Shown here in pieces: positions 23,515 through 32,295 of a stretch of 52,079 bases of DNA. The notes beneath the pieces are model-generated. The model ran no database searches, had not been told where the DNA came from, and saw only the letters and a program-made list of their open reading frames with translations. The stretch lies in NCBI RefSeq assembly GCF_002339505.1, contig NZ_DDJO01000001.1, forward strand, positions 2,648 to 54,726, given 5' to 3'. Every line of letters begins with the position of its first letter. Position 1 is the first letter of the stretch. The translations under genes were made by a program, and so were the position numbers. The DNA is from Corynebacterium sp. UBA2622 (lineage in GTDB: Bacteria; Actinomycetota; Actinomycetes; Mycobacteriales; Mycobacteriaceae).

Positions 23515-24852
23515 TTGCTCAATCTCATAGACCTGCGCGGGCACACGCCCTCGACCTCCGAGCTGCGGCGGGTGCTCCCGCGCGGCGGGGTGAACGTCAA
23601 CGGCGTCCTTTCCACCGTGGCGCCCATCGTCGAGGAGGTGCGCGAGCGCGGCGCCGCGGCCGCCCTCGACTACGGGGAGAAGTTCGACCGGGTGCGCCCC
23701 ACTGCGGTGCGGGTGCCGGCCGAGGTGGTGGAGCGGGCCGTCGCCGGGCTGGATTCCGCGGTTCGCGTCGCGCTGGAGGAGTCCATCCGCCGCATCCGCG
23801 CGGTCCACTCTGAGCAGAAGCCGGAGCCGCACACCACCACGCTCGGCCCCGGGGCGACGGTCACCGAGGTGTTCGCCCCCGTGCGCCGCGTCGGCCTCTA
23901 CGTCCCGGGCGGCAAGGCCGTCTACCCGTCGAGCGTTCTCATGAACGTCATCCCCGCCCAGGAGGCGGGTGCGGAGTCCATGGTGGTGTGCACCCCGCCG
24001 CAGGAGGAGTTCGGGGGGTGGCCGCACCCGACCACCCTCGCCGCGTGCGCCCTGCTCGGCATCGACGAGATGTGGGCCGTCGGCGGGGCGCAGGCCGTCG
24101 CCCTCATGGCCTACGGCGACGACGGTGCCGGCCTCGAGCCCGTGGACAAGATCACCGGCCCCGGAAACATCTTCGTCGCGGCCGCCAAGCGCGTGGTCAA
24201 CGGCGTGGTGGGCATCGACTCCGAGGCCGGCCCGAGCGAGATCGCGGTGCTTGCCGACGACTCCGCGGACGCCACCTACGTCGCGGCCGACCTGATCTCC
24301 CAGGCCGAACACGACGAGCAGGCCGCCTCGGTGCTCATCACCGATTCGGAAAAGCTCGCGCGCGGGGTTGCCGCGGAGGTGGAGCGCATGGCGGCGGCCA
24401 CCCTCAACTCGGAGCGCGCCAGCTCCGCCCTCGGCGGGGCCCAGTCGGGCATTGTGCTGGTCGACGACATGGACACCGCAGTCGATGTCGCCAACGCCTA
24501 CGCCTCGGAGCACCTGGAGATCCACACCCGCGACGCGCGCGGGGTCGCCGGGCGCATCGCCAACGCGGGCGCGATCTTCGTCGGGCCGTTTTCCCCGGTG
24601 CCGCTCGGCGACTACGCCGCCGGGTCCAACCACGTCCTGCCCACCTCGGGCACGGCGCGCTTCAGCGCGGGTCTGACCACCCACACCTTCCTCAAGCCCG
24701 TGAACATCATCGAGTACGACCGGGACGCCCTCGCGGAGGTCGGCCCGCACATCATCACGCTCGCCGCGGCCGAGCAGCTGCCCGCGCACGGTGAGGCGAT
24801 CAAGGCCCGCGGGATCGGCACCGGCTCAGCCACCGACGGGGAGGGGAAGTAG
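23515..24852 (+). CDS. hisD: Histidinol dehydrogenase
   Basis: Zinc enzyme that oxidises histidinol to histidine in two NAD-dependent steps, the last of the pathway. 445 residues with VGLYVPGGKAVYPSS, TGPGNIFVAAAKR and the zinc/catalytic stretch SQAEHDEQAA. It starts with TTG 23515 behind a strong GGGAGGA (23504-23510); no ATG or GTG gives a fitting N-terminus. It is the first gene of the cluster, and its stop (TAG) abuts the hisC ATG. Confidence 0.96.
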   Translation: MLNLIDLRGHTPSTSELRRVLPRGGVNVNGVLSTVAPIVEEVRERGAAAALDYGEKFDRVRPTAVRVPAEVVERAVAGLDSAVRVALEESIRRIRAVHSEQKPEPHTTTLGPGATVTEVFAPVRRVGLYVPGGKAVYPSSVLMNVIPAQEAGAESMVVCTPPQEEFGGWPHPTTLAACALLGIDEMWAVGGAQAVALMAYGDDGAGLEPVDKITGPGNIFVAAAKRVVNGVVGIDSEAGPSEIAVLADDSADATYVAADLISQAEHDEQAASVLITDSEKLARGVAAEVERMAAATLNSERASSALGGAQSGIVLVDDMDTAVDVANAYASEHLEIHTRDARGVAGRIANAGAIFVGPFSPVPLGDYAAGSNHVLPTSGTARFSAGLTTHTFLKPVNIIEYDRDALAEVGPHIITLAAAEQLPAHGEAIKARGIGTGSATDGEGK

Positions 24853-25971
24853 ATGGAATTCCGGGAAAACACCCTTGCGGCCGGCACCGGGCTTGACGAG
24901 CTCCCGCTGCGCTGCGAGCTGCGCGGGAAGTCCGCCTACGGCGCGCCCCAGCTCGAGGTGCCGGTGGCGTTGAACACCAACGAAAACCCGTACCCGCCCT
25001 CCCAGGCGCTGGTGGACGACCTCGTGGCCGAAACCGCCCGGCTCGCCTCCACGCTGAACCGCTACCCGGAGCGGGACGCCGTCGAGCTGCGCGAGGACCT
25101 CGCGGCCTACGTCACCTCGCAGACGGGTGTCGCGGTCTCCCGCGACAACCTCTGGGCGGCCAACGGCTCCAACGAGGTGCTGCAGCAGCTCCTCCAGGCA
25201 TTCGGCGGGCCGGGCCGCACCGCGATGGGCTTCACGCCGAGCTACTCGATGCACCCGCTGCTCGCGGCCGGAACGCAGACCGAGTTTCTGGCCGTGCCGC
25301 GCGGGGAGGACTTCCGCATCGACATTGACGTGGCGCTGGCGGCCATCGGGGAGCAGCGCCCGGACGTGGTGATGGTGACCACCCCGAACAACCCCACCGG
25401 CGACGTGACGGACCTGGCCGACATCGCACGCATCCTGGATGCCGCGCCCGGCATCGTCATCGTGGACGAGGCGTACGCCGAGTTCTCCCCCTCGCCTTCT
25501 TCGGTGACCCTGCTGGAGCGCTACCCCTCCAAGCTCGTGGTCTCGCGCACCATGTCGAAGGCCTTCGACTTCGCGGGGGGCCGGCTGGGTTACTTCGTCG
25601 CCGCGCCGGCCTTCGTGGAGGCGGTCATGCTCGTCCGCCTGCCGTACCACCTCTCCGTGCTTTCCCAGGCGGCCGCCCGGGTCGCGCTGCGGCACTCGGG
25701 GGAGACGCTGGCGACCGTCGAGAAGCTCGCGCGCGAACGCGACAGGGTGCAGGCGGGCCTCGACGACCTCGGGTACAGCGTGGTTCCCAGCGAGTCGAAC
25801 TTCCTCTTCTTCGGTCGCTTCGACGACTCCCACGCGGCCTGGCAGGCCTTCCTCGACCGGGGCGTGCTCATTCGCGACGTGGGCGTGCCCGGCCACCTGA
25901 GGGTGACCATCGGCCTGGACCGCGAAAACGACATTTTCCTCGACGCAGCGAAGGACGTGCGCAATGGCTAA
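24853..25971 (+). CDS. hisC: Histidinol-phosphate aminotransferase
   Basis: PLP aminotransferase making histidinol phosphate from imidazole-acetol phosphate and glutamate. 372 residues, fold-type I class II, with NTNENPYPPS near the N-terminus, TPNNPTGD, VDEAYAEFS and the PLP lysine in SRTMSKAFDFAGGRLGY (Lys236). ATG 24853 begins directly after the hisD stop, with GGGGAGGGGAAG at the end of hisD serving as its ribosome-binding site. It overlaps hisB by 8 nt. Confidence 0.96.
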   Translation: MEFRENTLAAGTGLDELPLRCELRGKSAYGAPQLEVPVALNTNENPYPPSQALVDDLVAETARLASTLNRYPERDAVELREDLAAYVTSQTGVAVSRDNLWAANGSNEVLQQLLQAFGGPGRTAMGFTPSYSMHPLLAAGTQTEFLAVPRGEDFRIDIDVALAAIGEQRPDVVMVTTPNNPTGDVTDLADIARILDAAPGIVIVDEAYAEFSPSPSSVTLLERYPSKLVVSRTMSKAFDFAGGRLGYFVAAPAFVEAVMLVRLPYHLSVLSQAAARVALRHSGETLATVEKLARERDRVQAGLDDLGYSVVPSESNFLFFGRFDDSHAAWQAFLDRGVLIRDVGVPGHLRVTIGLDRENDIFLDAAKDVRNG

Positions 25972-26566
25972 CCGCATCGGGCGGGCAACCCGCACCACCA
26001 CCGAATCCGACATCTCCGTGGAGATCAACCTCGACGGCACCGGCCGGGTCGAGGTCGACACGGGCCTGCCGTTCTTCGACCACATGCTCTCGGCCTTCGG
26101 CACCCACGGCGCCTTCGACCTGACGGTGCGCGCCCACGGCGACACCCACATCGACGCCCACCACACCGTGGAGGACACCGCGATCACGCTCGGCTGGGCG
26201 CTTCTCGACGCCCTCGGGGATAAAAGGGGGATCCGCCGGTTCGGCTCCGCACTCCTGCCCATGGACGAGACGCTCGTCGAGGGCGTCGTGGACATCTCCG
26301 GCCGGCCGTACTTCGTGATGAACGGCGAGCCGGAGCACCTGCAGTGGCAGATCATCGGCGGCCACTACGCCACGGTGATCAACCGCCACTTCTTCGAGAC
26401 CCTCGCGGCGAACTCCCGGATCACGCTGCACCTCAACGTGCGCTACGGGCGCGACCCGCACCACATCACCGAAGCCGAGTACAAGGCCGTGGCCCGCGCG
26501 CTGCGCGAGGCCGTGCACAGCGACCCCGAGCTGCGGGGCGTTCCATCCACGAAGGGAGCCCTCTAA
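25964..26566 (+). CDS. hisB: Imidazoleglycerol-phosphate dehydratase
   Basis: Manganese-dependent dehydratase, step six of histidine synthesis. The 200-residue monofunctional form without the HisN phosphatase domain. Both metal-binding His clusters are visible: FFDHML with DAHHTVEDTA, and the second half's HFFETLA with DPHHITEAEYKA. It overlaps hisC by 8 nt. A 77-bp gap then separates it from the MFS gene. Confidence 0.96.
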   Translation: MANRIGRATRTTTESDISVEINLDGTGRVEVDTGLPFFDHMLSAFGTHGAFDLTVRAHGDTHIDAHHTVEDTAITLGWALLDALGDKRGIRRFGSALLPMDETLVEGVVDISGRPYFVMNGEPEHLQWQIIGGHYATVINRHFFETLAANSRITLHLNVRYGRDPHHITEAEYKAVARALREAVHSDPELRGVPSTKGAL

Positions 26567-26643
26567 TTGATTCCTGATCCCCGCACCGCGCGCCCCGCGG
26601 TGCCCGCCGCGGCCCCGGCAGCCCCGCCCGGAACCGTGTTCTG

Positions 26644-27948
26644 ATGCTGCGGGGACGTGCCACGGGGGTTCTCACCCCCGCCGAGGTCGAATCCGTCACC
26701 ACGCCCTGGAGGGCCCGGGGCCTCAAACCCACCCTCGTGGCCATCGCCGCCGCGTTCGGCGCGTGGTCGCTGCTGCTTCCGGTAGTGCCCACCGCCATCG
26801 TGGACTCGGGCGGCTCCGAATCGCTCGCGGGCACCAGTACCGGGATGTTCATGCTGGCCACGGTGATCACCCAGGTGTTCGTGCCCCGCCTCTTGCGCGT
26901 CTTCGGCTACCGCACCGTCATTGCCGTCTCGTCGCTGCTGCTCAGCCTGCCCGCGCTGGGGTTCCTGCTGGGTATGGACGCCGCGGTGGTCATCACGGTG
27001 AGTGTCGTTCGCGGCGTCGGCTTCGGCGCGCTCAGCGTGGCCGAAGCGGCCATCATCGCGGAGCTCGTGCCCCTGCGCCTGCTCGGGCGCACCACGGGCA
27101 TCTTTGGCGCCTGCGTCGGTGCGGCCCAGATGACGGCGCTGCCGCTCGGCCTGTGGCTCGCCGGGGAGGTGGGCTACCCGGTCGTCTACGTCCTCGCCAC
27201 CGCGATCGGCCTGGTTGGGCTCGTGGTGTGCGCGTTCATCCCCACGATCCCGCCGCGCGCGGCGGAGGAGAAGGAGCTCACCGCGGTCAAGGTGCCGGTG
27301 TGGCGCCTCGTCGCGGTCCCGATGATCGCCCTGACCTTCGTCACCACCGCCTACGGCGCGGTGACGAACTTCCTGCCGGTCAGCGTCCGCGTCCTCGATC
27401 CGGCCTCCGGGGCCGCCTTCGCCGGCGTGCTGCTGTCGGTGATGAACCTCGCCGCCATGGTCGCGCGCTACTTCGCGGGCATGGTCTTCGACCGCCGCGG
27501 CCTGCCCGGCACCGTCATGATCCCCTTCCAAATGGCGGCGGCCGCCGGCATCCTGCTCATCTCCGGCGTCCTCCTCGCCGACGCCTCGGTGTGGTGGCTG
27601 GTCCCGGCAGCCATCCTCTACGGCGCCGGCTTCGGGGCGGTGCAGAACGAGTCACTGACGCAGCTGTTCTACCGCCTGCCCAAGTCGAAGATCTCGGAGG
27701 CCTCCGCGATGTGGAACATCGCCTTCGACTCGGGCACCGGCATGGGCTCGATGTTCTACGGCTTCCTGCTGGGCACCATGACCGTGGGCCCGATGTTCGG
27801 CATCGCGGGCGGGGTGATCCTCATCGGGGTGATGGTCACCACCACCGACCGCTTCCTCGGCCGCAACCGCGTCGTCGAGGTCAACAACCTCGCGGTTCGA
27901 CTGCGCTCGGTGCAGGCCCCGCGCTTCTACAAGCGCGGCGGGCGCTAG
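26644..27948 (+). CDS. Major facilitator superfamily transporter inside the his cluster
   Basis: 434-residue permease with about 12 membrane helices, two halves split by a cytoplasmic loop (PPRAAEEKELTAVKVPVWR), and an MFS-like GMVFDRRGLPG loop between helices of the second half. Substrate unknown. It may export or import an amino acid or a drug. The position between hisB and hisH is shared, as far as I remember, with C. glutamicum, which has transporter-like genes there. No convincing Shine-Dalgarno precedes ATG 26644, so expression may rely on coupling or on a weak site. Confidence 0.85.
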   Translation: MLRGRATGVLTPAEVESVTTPWRARGLKPTLVAIAAAFGAWSLLLPVVPTAIVDSGGSESLAGTSTGMFMLATVITQVFVPRLLRVFGYRTVIAVSSLLLSLPALGFLLGMDAAVVITVSVVRGVGFGALSVAEAAIIAELVPLRLLGRTTGIFGACVGAAQMTALPLGLWLAGEVGYPVVYVLATAIGLVGLVVCAFIPTIPPRAAEEKELTAVKVPVWRLVAVPMIALTFVTTAYGAVTNFLPVSVRVLDPASGAAFAGVLLSVMNLAAMVARYFAGMVFDRRGLPGTVMIPFQMAAAAGILLISGVLLADASVWWLVPAAILYGAGFGAVQNESLTQLFYRLPKSKISEASAMWNIAFDSGTGMGSMFYGFLLGTMTVGPMFGIAGGVILIGVMVTTTDRFLGRNRVVEVNNLAVRLRSVQAPRFYKRGGR

Positions 27949-27991
27949 AGCGCGCACCCGCTTATCGACGGCCCCCGCCCCGCGCCCGGGT

Positions 27992-27997
27992 TAAACT
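27992..27997 (+). promoter_or_regulatory. Putative internal -10 before hisH (TAAACT)
   Basis: TAAACT ends 8 nt before the hisH ATG in a 57-bp gap after the MFS gene, with no Shine-Dalgarno. Confidence 0.6.
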
Positions 27998-28005
27998 ACG
28001 CAACC

Positions 28006-28680
28006 ATGACAGGCACGCACCCCACCCAGTCCACCGGCTCCGGCAGGGCGCACGTCGCGCTCCTCGACTATGGCGCAGGCAACATCCGCTCCGCCCAGCG
28101 CGCCCTGGAGCACGTCGGCGCCGACGTGGTGGTCACCCGCGACCCGGCCCTCGCGGTCGAGGCCGACGGCCTGGTCGTGCCGGGCGTGGGTTCCTACGCC
28201 GGGTGCATGCGCGGCCTGCGTGCCGTCAACGGCCCGCGCATCGTGGGCCAGCGCCTCGCCGGCTCGCGGCCCGTCCTGGGCATCTGCGTCGGCCTGCAGG
28301 TGATGTTCGACCGCGGCGTCGAGCACGGGGTGGACACCCAGGGCCTGGGGGAGTGGCCCGGGGTCGTCGACAAGCTCGATGCCGACGTTCTCCCCCACAT
28401 GGGGTGGAACACCGTCGACATGGCCCCGGGCTCCGCGATGTTCGCGGGGTGCGACCCGGACACCCGCTTCTACTTCGTGCACTCCTACGCCGTGCAGGAC
28501 TGGGAGATGGCCGAGGACGAGTTCATCGCCCCGCCGAAGGTCTCGTGGGCCGAGCACGGGCGCAGCCGCTTCGTCGCAGCAGTGGAGAACGGGCCGCTGT
28601 GGGCGACCCAGTTCCATCCGGAGAAGTCGGGAGATGCCGGGCTGGCGCTCCTGGAGAACTGGGTGGGGACGCTGAGTTAG
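28006..28680 (+). CDS. hisH: Imidazole glycerol phosphate synthase, glutamine amidotransferase subunit
   Basis: Class I glutaminase that passes ammonia to HisF. 224 residues with the triad visible: nucleophile Cys94 in LGICVGLQ, and His204 and Glu206 in QFHPEKS. LDYGAGNIRS at the N-terminus and PGVGSYAGCM are typical. It is followed 20 bp later by hisA with a separate promoter hexamer. Its partner hisF lies two genes downstream. Confidence 0.96.
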   Translation: MTGTHPTQSTGSGRAHVALLDYGAGNIRSAQRALEHVGADVVVTRDPALAVEADGLVVPGVGSYAGCMRGLRAVNGPRIVGQRLAGSRPVLGICVGLQVMFDRGVEHGVDTQGLGEWPGVVDKLDADVLPHMGWNTVDMAPGSAMFAGCDPDTRFYFVHSYAVQDWEMAEDEFIAPPKVSWAEHGRSRFVAAVENGPLWATQFHPEKSGDAGLALLENWVGTLS

Positions 28681-28688
28681 CCCTTCGT

Positions 28689-28694
28689 TAGGAT
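28689..28694 (+). promoter_or_regulatory. Putative internal -10 before hisA (TAGGAT)
   Basis: TAGGAT fills most of the 20-bp hisH-hisA gap and ends 6 nt before ATG 28701. The corresponding -35 would lie inside hisH. Confidence 0.6.
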
Positions 28695-28700
28695 TGACCC

Positions 28701-29456
28701 ATGGATTTCACACTTCTTCCCGCCGTCGATGTCGTGGACGGCCGGGCCGTCCGGCTCGACCAGGGGGAGGCCGGCACCGAGAAGAGCTACGGCAGCCCGT
28801 TGGATGCCGCACTGACTTGGCAGGAGCAGGGTGCGCAGTGGCTGCACTTCGTCGACCTCGACGCCGCCTTCGGCCGCGGCTCCAACCACGACCTGATGGC
28901 CGAGATCACCGGGCGGCTGGACATCAACGTCGAGCTCACCGGAGGGATCCGCGACGACGCCTCGCTCGAGCGGGCGCTCGCCACGGGGGCGAAGCGCGTC
29001 AACATCGGCACCGCGGCCCTGCGCGACCCGGACTGGACCGCGGGCGCGATCGCCCGCCACGGCGAGCGCATCGCGGTGGATATTGCGGTGCGGGAGGAGG
29101 ACGGGGAGTTCCGCGTCTCCGGTGACGGCTGGACCACCGACGGCGGCGACCTGTGGGAGGTTCTGGAGTTCTTTGACGGGGCCGGGTGTGCCCGCTTCGT
29201 GGTCACCGACGTCAGCAGGGACGGTACCCTGACGGGCCCCAACGTAGACCTTCTGCGCGGCGTCTCCGCGGCGACCGAGGCGGCCGTGACGGCCTCCGGC
29301 GGCGTCGCCACGCTCGACGATGTCACCTCGCTGGCGCGCTACACGGACGAGGGGATCGACTCCGTGATCATCGGCAAGGCCCTCTACGAGAAGCGCTTCA
29401 CGCTGCGTGACGCGCTGGCCGCCGTGGGTGGCGCGTCCCGGGGCGCGCCGGCCTAA
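28701..29456 (+). CDS. hisA: ProFAR isomerase HisA (PriA-derived, probably without TrpF activity)
   Basis: TIM-barrel isomerase of the fourth histidine step, 251 residues. Catalytic Asp10 (PAVDVVDG) and Asp174 (SRDGTLTG) are kept, and the sequence is clearly of the actinobacterial PriA type (DLDAAFGRGSNH, ELTGGIRDD, GWTTDGGDLW). PriA also performs the TrpF reaction, for which Arg143 (M. tuberculosis numbering, in RGRGW) is important. Here that position is Asp142 (SGDGW). This fits the subHisA variants described in corynebacteria, which kept only the HisA reaction after gaining a complete trp operon. Confidence 0.93.
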   Translation: MDFTLLPAVDVVDGRAVRLDQGEAGTEKSYGSPLDAALTWQEQGAQWLHFVDLDAAFGRGSNHDLMAEITGRLDINVELTGGIRDDASLERALATGAKRVNIGTAALRDPDWTAGAIARHGERIAVDIAVREEDGEFRVSGDGWTTDGGDLWEVLEFFDGAGCARFVVTDVSRDGTLTGPNVDLLRGVSAATEAAVTASGGVATLDDVTSLARYTDEGIDSVIIGKALYEKRFTLRDALAAVGGASRGAPA

Positions 29457-29484
29457 AAGGCCCCTATAAATGGGGTGGAGAGGT

Positions 29485-29490
29485 TAAGGT
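29485..29490 (+). promoter_or_regulatory. Putative internal -10 before impA (TAAGGT)
   Basis: TAAGGT ends 6 nt before ATG 29497, third internal his-cluster promoter of the same kind. The in-frame GTG 29491 falls in the spacer and is not expected to be on the transcript. Confidence 0.6.
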
Positions 29491-29496
29491 GTGCTT

Positions 29497-30285
29497 ATGG
29501 ATTCCACACGTCGCTTCCTCGAGATCGCCGAAGAGATCGTCGACGAGGCACGCGAAGTCTTCGTGTCGCACCTCGGATCCGCGCCGGCTCTGTTCAAGGG
29601 GGGCGGGGACTTCGCCACCGAGGCCGACGTGGCGATCGAGACGCTCCTGCGCGAGCGCCTGACCGCGGCTACCGGGATCCCCGTCTACGGCGAGGAGCAG
29701 GGCGGCGAGCTCAACGCAGACGCCTGCTGGGTTGTCGACCCCATCGACGGAACGTCGAACTACTCGTCCGGCAACCCGAACTGCTCGATCCTCGTCTCGC
29801 TGATCCAGCACGGCCAACCGGTGGTCGCGGTCACCGACATCCCGCTGATGAACATGCGCCTCTCCGGTGTCGAGGGCGGGCCCGTCCACCTCAACGGGCG
29901 TGCCCTGCCCCCGCTCGGGCAGGAGTGCCGCTCGGCCGCGCAGGTCGGAATCGGGTCTATGCGCTCACCGGATTCCCAGCGCTTCCCCGCGGCCGTGCGC
30001 CTGCAGATCATGTCCACCCTCTCGGACACCAACCTCCGCCCGCGCATCTCCGGGTCCGTCGGGGTGGACTTCGCCTTCGTCGCGCAGGGCATTTACCAGG
30101 CCGCGGTGAGTTTCTCGCCGCACCTGTGGGACAACAGCGCGGGAATCCTCCTCGCCCGCTGCGCCGGAGCCGTGGTGACCGGGCCGGACGGTGAGCCGTG
30201 GACCATGGATTCAATCGGCGCAATCGCCGGCACGGAAAGGGCCCACGCCATCGCGCTGAGTACGATGAAGTCCGTCGCCCCCTGA
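29497..30285 (+). CDS. impA: Inositol monophosphatase family phosphatase in the his cluster
   Basis: Mg-dependent phosphatase of the FIG superfamily, 262 residues. Metal ligands are present: Glu66/Glu67 in YGEEQGG, Asp81 and Asp84 in DPIDGTSNY, and the later Asp in HLWDNSAG. Candidate substrates are inositol-1-phosphate or histidinol phosphate, since hisB here lacks a phosphatase domain. In C. glutamicum the gene in this position is called impA and a different gene was assigned as the histidinol-phosphatase, so histidinol phosphate is possible but not favoured. Confidence 0.88.
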   Translation: MDSTRRFLEIAEEIVDEAREVFVSHLGSAPALFKGGGDFATEADVAIETLLRERLTAATGIPVYGEEQGGELNADACWVVDPIDGTSNYSSGNPNCSILVSLIQHGQPVVAVTDIPLMNMRLSGVEGGPVHLNGRALPPLGQECRSAAQVGIGSMRSPDSQRFPAAVRLQIMSTLSDTNLRPRISGSVGVDFAFVAQGIYQAAVSFSPHLWDNSAGILLARCAGAVVTGPDGEPWTMDSIGAIAGTERAHAIALSTMKSVAP

Positions 30286-30357
30286 GCGGGGCAACGCCAG
30301 CGACCGCCCGGGCCAGACCGGTGAGGACGGGCCCGGCAACTTTTGTGGAAGGAATCG

Positions 30358-31140
30358 GTGACCGCCGTGGGAGTATCCGTACGTGTCATCCCGTGCCTCG
30401 ACGTGGACAACGGGCGCGTGGTCAAGGGTGTCAATTTCGAGAACCTCCGCGACGCCGGCGACCCCGTCGAGCTGGCCCGCCGCTACGGGGAGATGGGCGC
30501 GGACGAGCTGACCTTCCTGGACGTGACGGCCTCCACGCAGGGCCGGGGGACCATGCTCGAGGTGGTCCGGCGCACCGCCGAGCAGGTCTTCATCCCCCTC
30601 ACCGTCGGCGGCGGGGTGCGCACGCCGGACGATGTCAGGGAACTGCTGCGCGCCGGGGCCGACAAGGTCAGCGTCAACACCGCCGCGATCGCCGACCCGA
30701 AGCTGCTGCGCACCCTCTCCGAGGAGTTCGGGGCCCAGTGCATTGTTCTCTCCGTCGACGCGCGCCGCGTGCCGGAGGGCGGCCGGCCCCAGCCCTCGGG
30801 CTTCGAGGTGACCACCCACGGAGGCACGCGTTCGGCGGGTATCGACGCCGTCGAGTGGGCCCGCACCGGCCAGGACCTCGGCGTGGGTGAGATCCTTCTG
30901 AACTCCATGGACGGCGACGGCACCAAGACCGGTTTCGACCTCGAGCTCATCAGGGCGGTGCGCGCGGCGGTGAACATCCCCGTCATCGCCTCCGGCGGGG
31001 CCGGGGAGGCGGAGCATTTCCCGCCCGCCGTCGAGGCCGGCGCGGATGCCGTGCTCGCGGCCTCCATCTTCCACTTCGGTGAGGTGTCCATCGGCGACGT
31101 GAAGCGCGCGCTGAGCGAGGCAGGGGAGGTCGTGCGATGA
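30358..31140 (+). CDS. hisF: Imidazole glycerol phosphate synthase, cyclase subunit
   Basis: Cyclase partner of HisH, producing imidazole glycerol phosphate and AICAR. 260-residue TIM barrel with catalytic Asp15 (CLDVDNGRVV) and Asp134 (SVDARRV), plus TVGGGVR and NSMDGDGT. I chose GTG 30358 because GGAAGGA lies 5 nt upstream; GTG 30367 is an in-frame alternative. The stop overlaps the hisI start (ATGA). Confidence 0.95.
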   Translation: MTAVGVSVRVIPCLDVDNGRVVKGVNFENLRDAGDPVELARRYGEMGADELTFLDVTASTQGRGTMLEVVRRTAEQVFIPLTVGGGVRTPDDVRELLRAGADKVSVNTAAIADPKLLRTLSEEFGAQCIVLSVDARRVPEGGRPQPSGFEVTTHGGTRSAGIDAVEWARTGQDLGVGEILLNSMDGDGTKTGFDLELIRAVRAAVNIPVIASGGAGEAEHFPPAVEAGADAVLAASIFHFGEVSIGDVKRALSEAGEVVR

Positions 31141-31508
31141 GTGATCCCGCACGCTTCGAGCTCGATGCCGCCATCGCGGCCCGCCTGAAGCGTAACGACG
31201 CCGGCCTGATCCCGGCCATCGCGCAGGAGGAGGGCACCGGCGACGTGCTCATGATGGCGTGGATGGATGACCACGCCCTCGCCCACACCCTGGCCACCCG
31301 CCGGGCGACCTACTACTCGCGCTCCCGCGGGGAGTACTGGATCAAGGGCCTCACCAGCGGCCACACCCAGGAAGTGACCGCTGTGCGCCTGGACTGCGAC
31401 GGCGACACCCTGCTGCTCACCGTCCGTCAGACGGGCGGGGCCTGCCACACCGGAAACCACACGTGCTTCGACGCCGACGAGCTGCTCACGGGGGAATCGG
31501 ATGACTGA
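31137..31508 (+). CDS. hisI: Phosphoribosyl-AMP cyclohydrolase
   Basis: Zinc enzyme opening the adenine ring of PR-AMP, third histidine step. 123 residues, monofunctional without a HisE domain. LMMAWMDDHAL, YYSRSRGEYWIKG, LDCDGDTLL and GGACHTGNHTCF carry the metal-binding cysteines and histidine. It overlaps hisF by 4 nt and the next gene by 8 nt, so all three are probably one translational unit. Confidence 0.95.
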   Translation: MSDPARFELDAAIAARLKRNDAGLIPAIAQEEGTGDVLMMAWMDDHALAHTLATRRATYYSRSRGEYWIKGLTSGHTQEVTAVRLDCDGDTLLLTVRQTGGACHTGNHTCFDADELLTGESDD

Positions 31509-32238
31509 CAAAGGCACGGCGGACAACACCGGAAGAAGCGCCGGGGACATGACCGGCAGGGGTGATCGGGCGGCCGCGCCCGCGAGCAAGCGCTTCTCCC
31601 GCCTCGGGGCGGCCCTCCTGGGCCTCGGGGGGCTCACGGTCGCCGGCTTCACCCGCCTGACGTGGATGACGGCCCAGTACTACGACGACCGCGCCGGTGG
31701 TGGGGTGGCCGACGTCAGCGGCTCCGACTGGTCCACCGAGGCTTCGGCCGTCTCCCTGCTGCTCATCGTCGCCGCCATCGCGGCGCTCGTGCTGCGCCGC
31801 CTGGGCCGGCGGGTTGTCGGCGGCGTCGCGGCGTTGGCCGCCCTCGCCGCCGCGTACACGCCCGTGAAGCTGCTCGTCTCCGGGCCTGACTACGGGCGCG
31901 TCCACACCCTGCTCACCGCCGGATACGAGGACATGCAGGCCCGTTCCGATGCAGTCGCCAGCTGGGCCCAGGTCACCGATGTGTCGGTGCACCAGCTCAA
32001 CCCGGCACTTGCGGCGCTGGGTTGCGTCCTCGCGGCCGTCGGCGGTGTGCTCGTCGCCCTGCGCCCCGGCGAAGACACCGCAAAGCAGAACAAATACGAG
32101 ACCGAGGCCGTGCGCCGGGAGAAGATCGAGGACGACCTCGCCACCAGCCCGGACTCGGGCCGCGTCATGTGGGATGCCCTCGACGCCGAGCTGGATCCGA
32201 CGGACACCTCAGGCGGGGCGCCGGAGGGGCGTCGATAA
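31501..32238 (+). CDS. Trp-region conserved membrane protein (TIGR02234-like)
   Basis: 245 residues with four likely membrane helices (about 34-53, 80-97, 103-122, 165-187) and a cytoplasmic tail holding the family-like end MWDALDAELDPT. In mycobacteria the homologue sits between hisI/trpE and trpC, hence the family name. Its function is unknown. Here it is translationally coupled to hisI and is followed by a TrpC-like gene, but trpE, trpB and trpA are absent. The overlap of 8 nt with hisI suggests it belongs to the his transcript. Confidence 0.85.
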   Translation: MTDKGTADNTGRSAGDMTGRGDRAAAPASKRFSRLGAALLGLGGLTVAGFTRLTWMTAQYYDDRAGGGVADVSGSDWSTEASAVSLLLIVAAIAALVLRRLGRRVVGGVAALAALAAAYTPVKLLVSGPDYGRVHTLLTAGYEDMQARSDAVASWAQVTDVSVHQLNPALAALGCVLAAVGGVLVALRPGEDTAKQNKYETEAVRREKIEDDLATSPDSGRVMWDALDAELDPTDTSGGAPEGRR

Positions 32239-32295
32239 GCGGGCCCTCGCCTTTTGTCTACCCCCGTTTGATTTCGCCGGTTCCTGGCCTGCGGA

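Noticed and set aside
26763..28691. 642-codon plus-strand frame across the MFS gene and hisH
   Set aside because: Frame-shifted shadow; Arg/Gly/His-rich without membrane helices, while the real frames encode a permease and a glutaminase.
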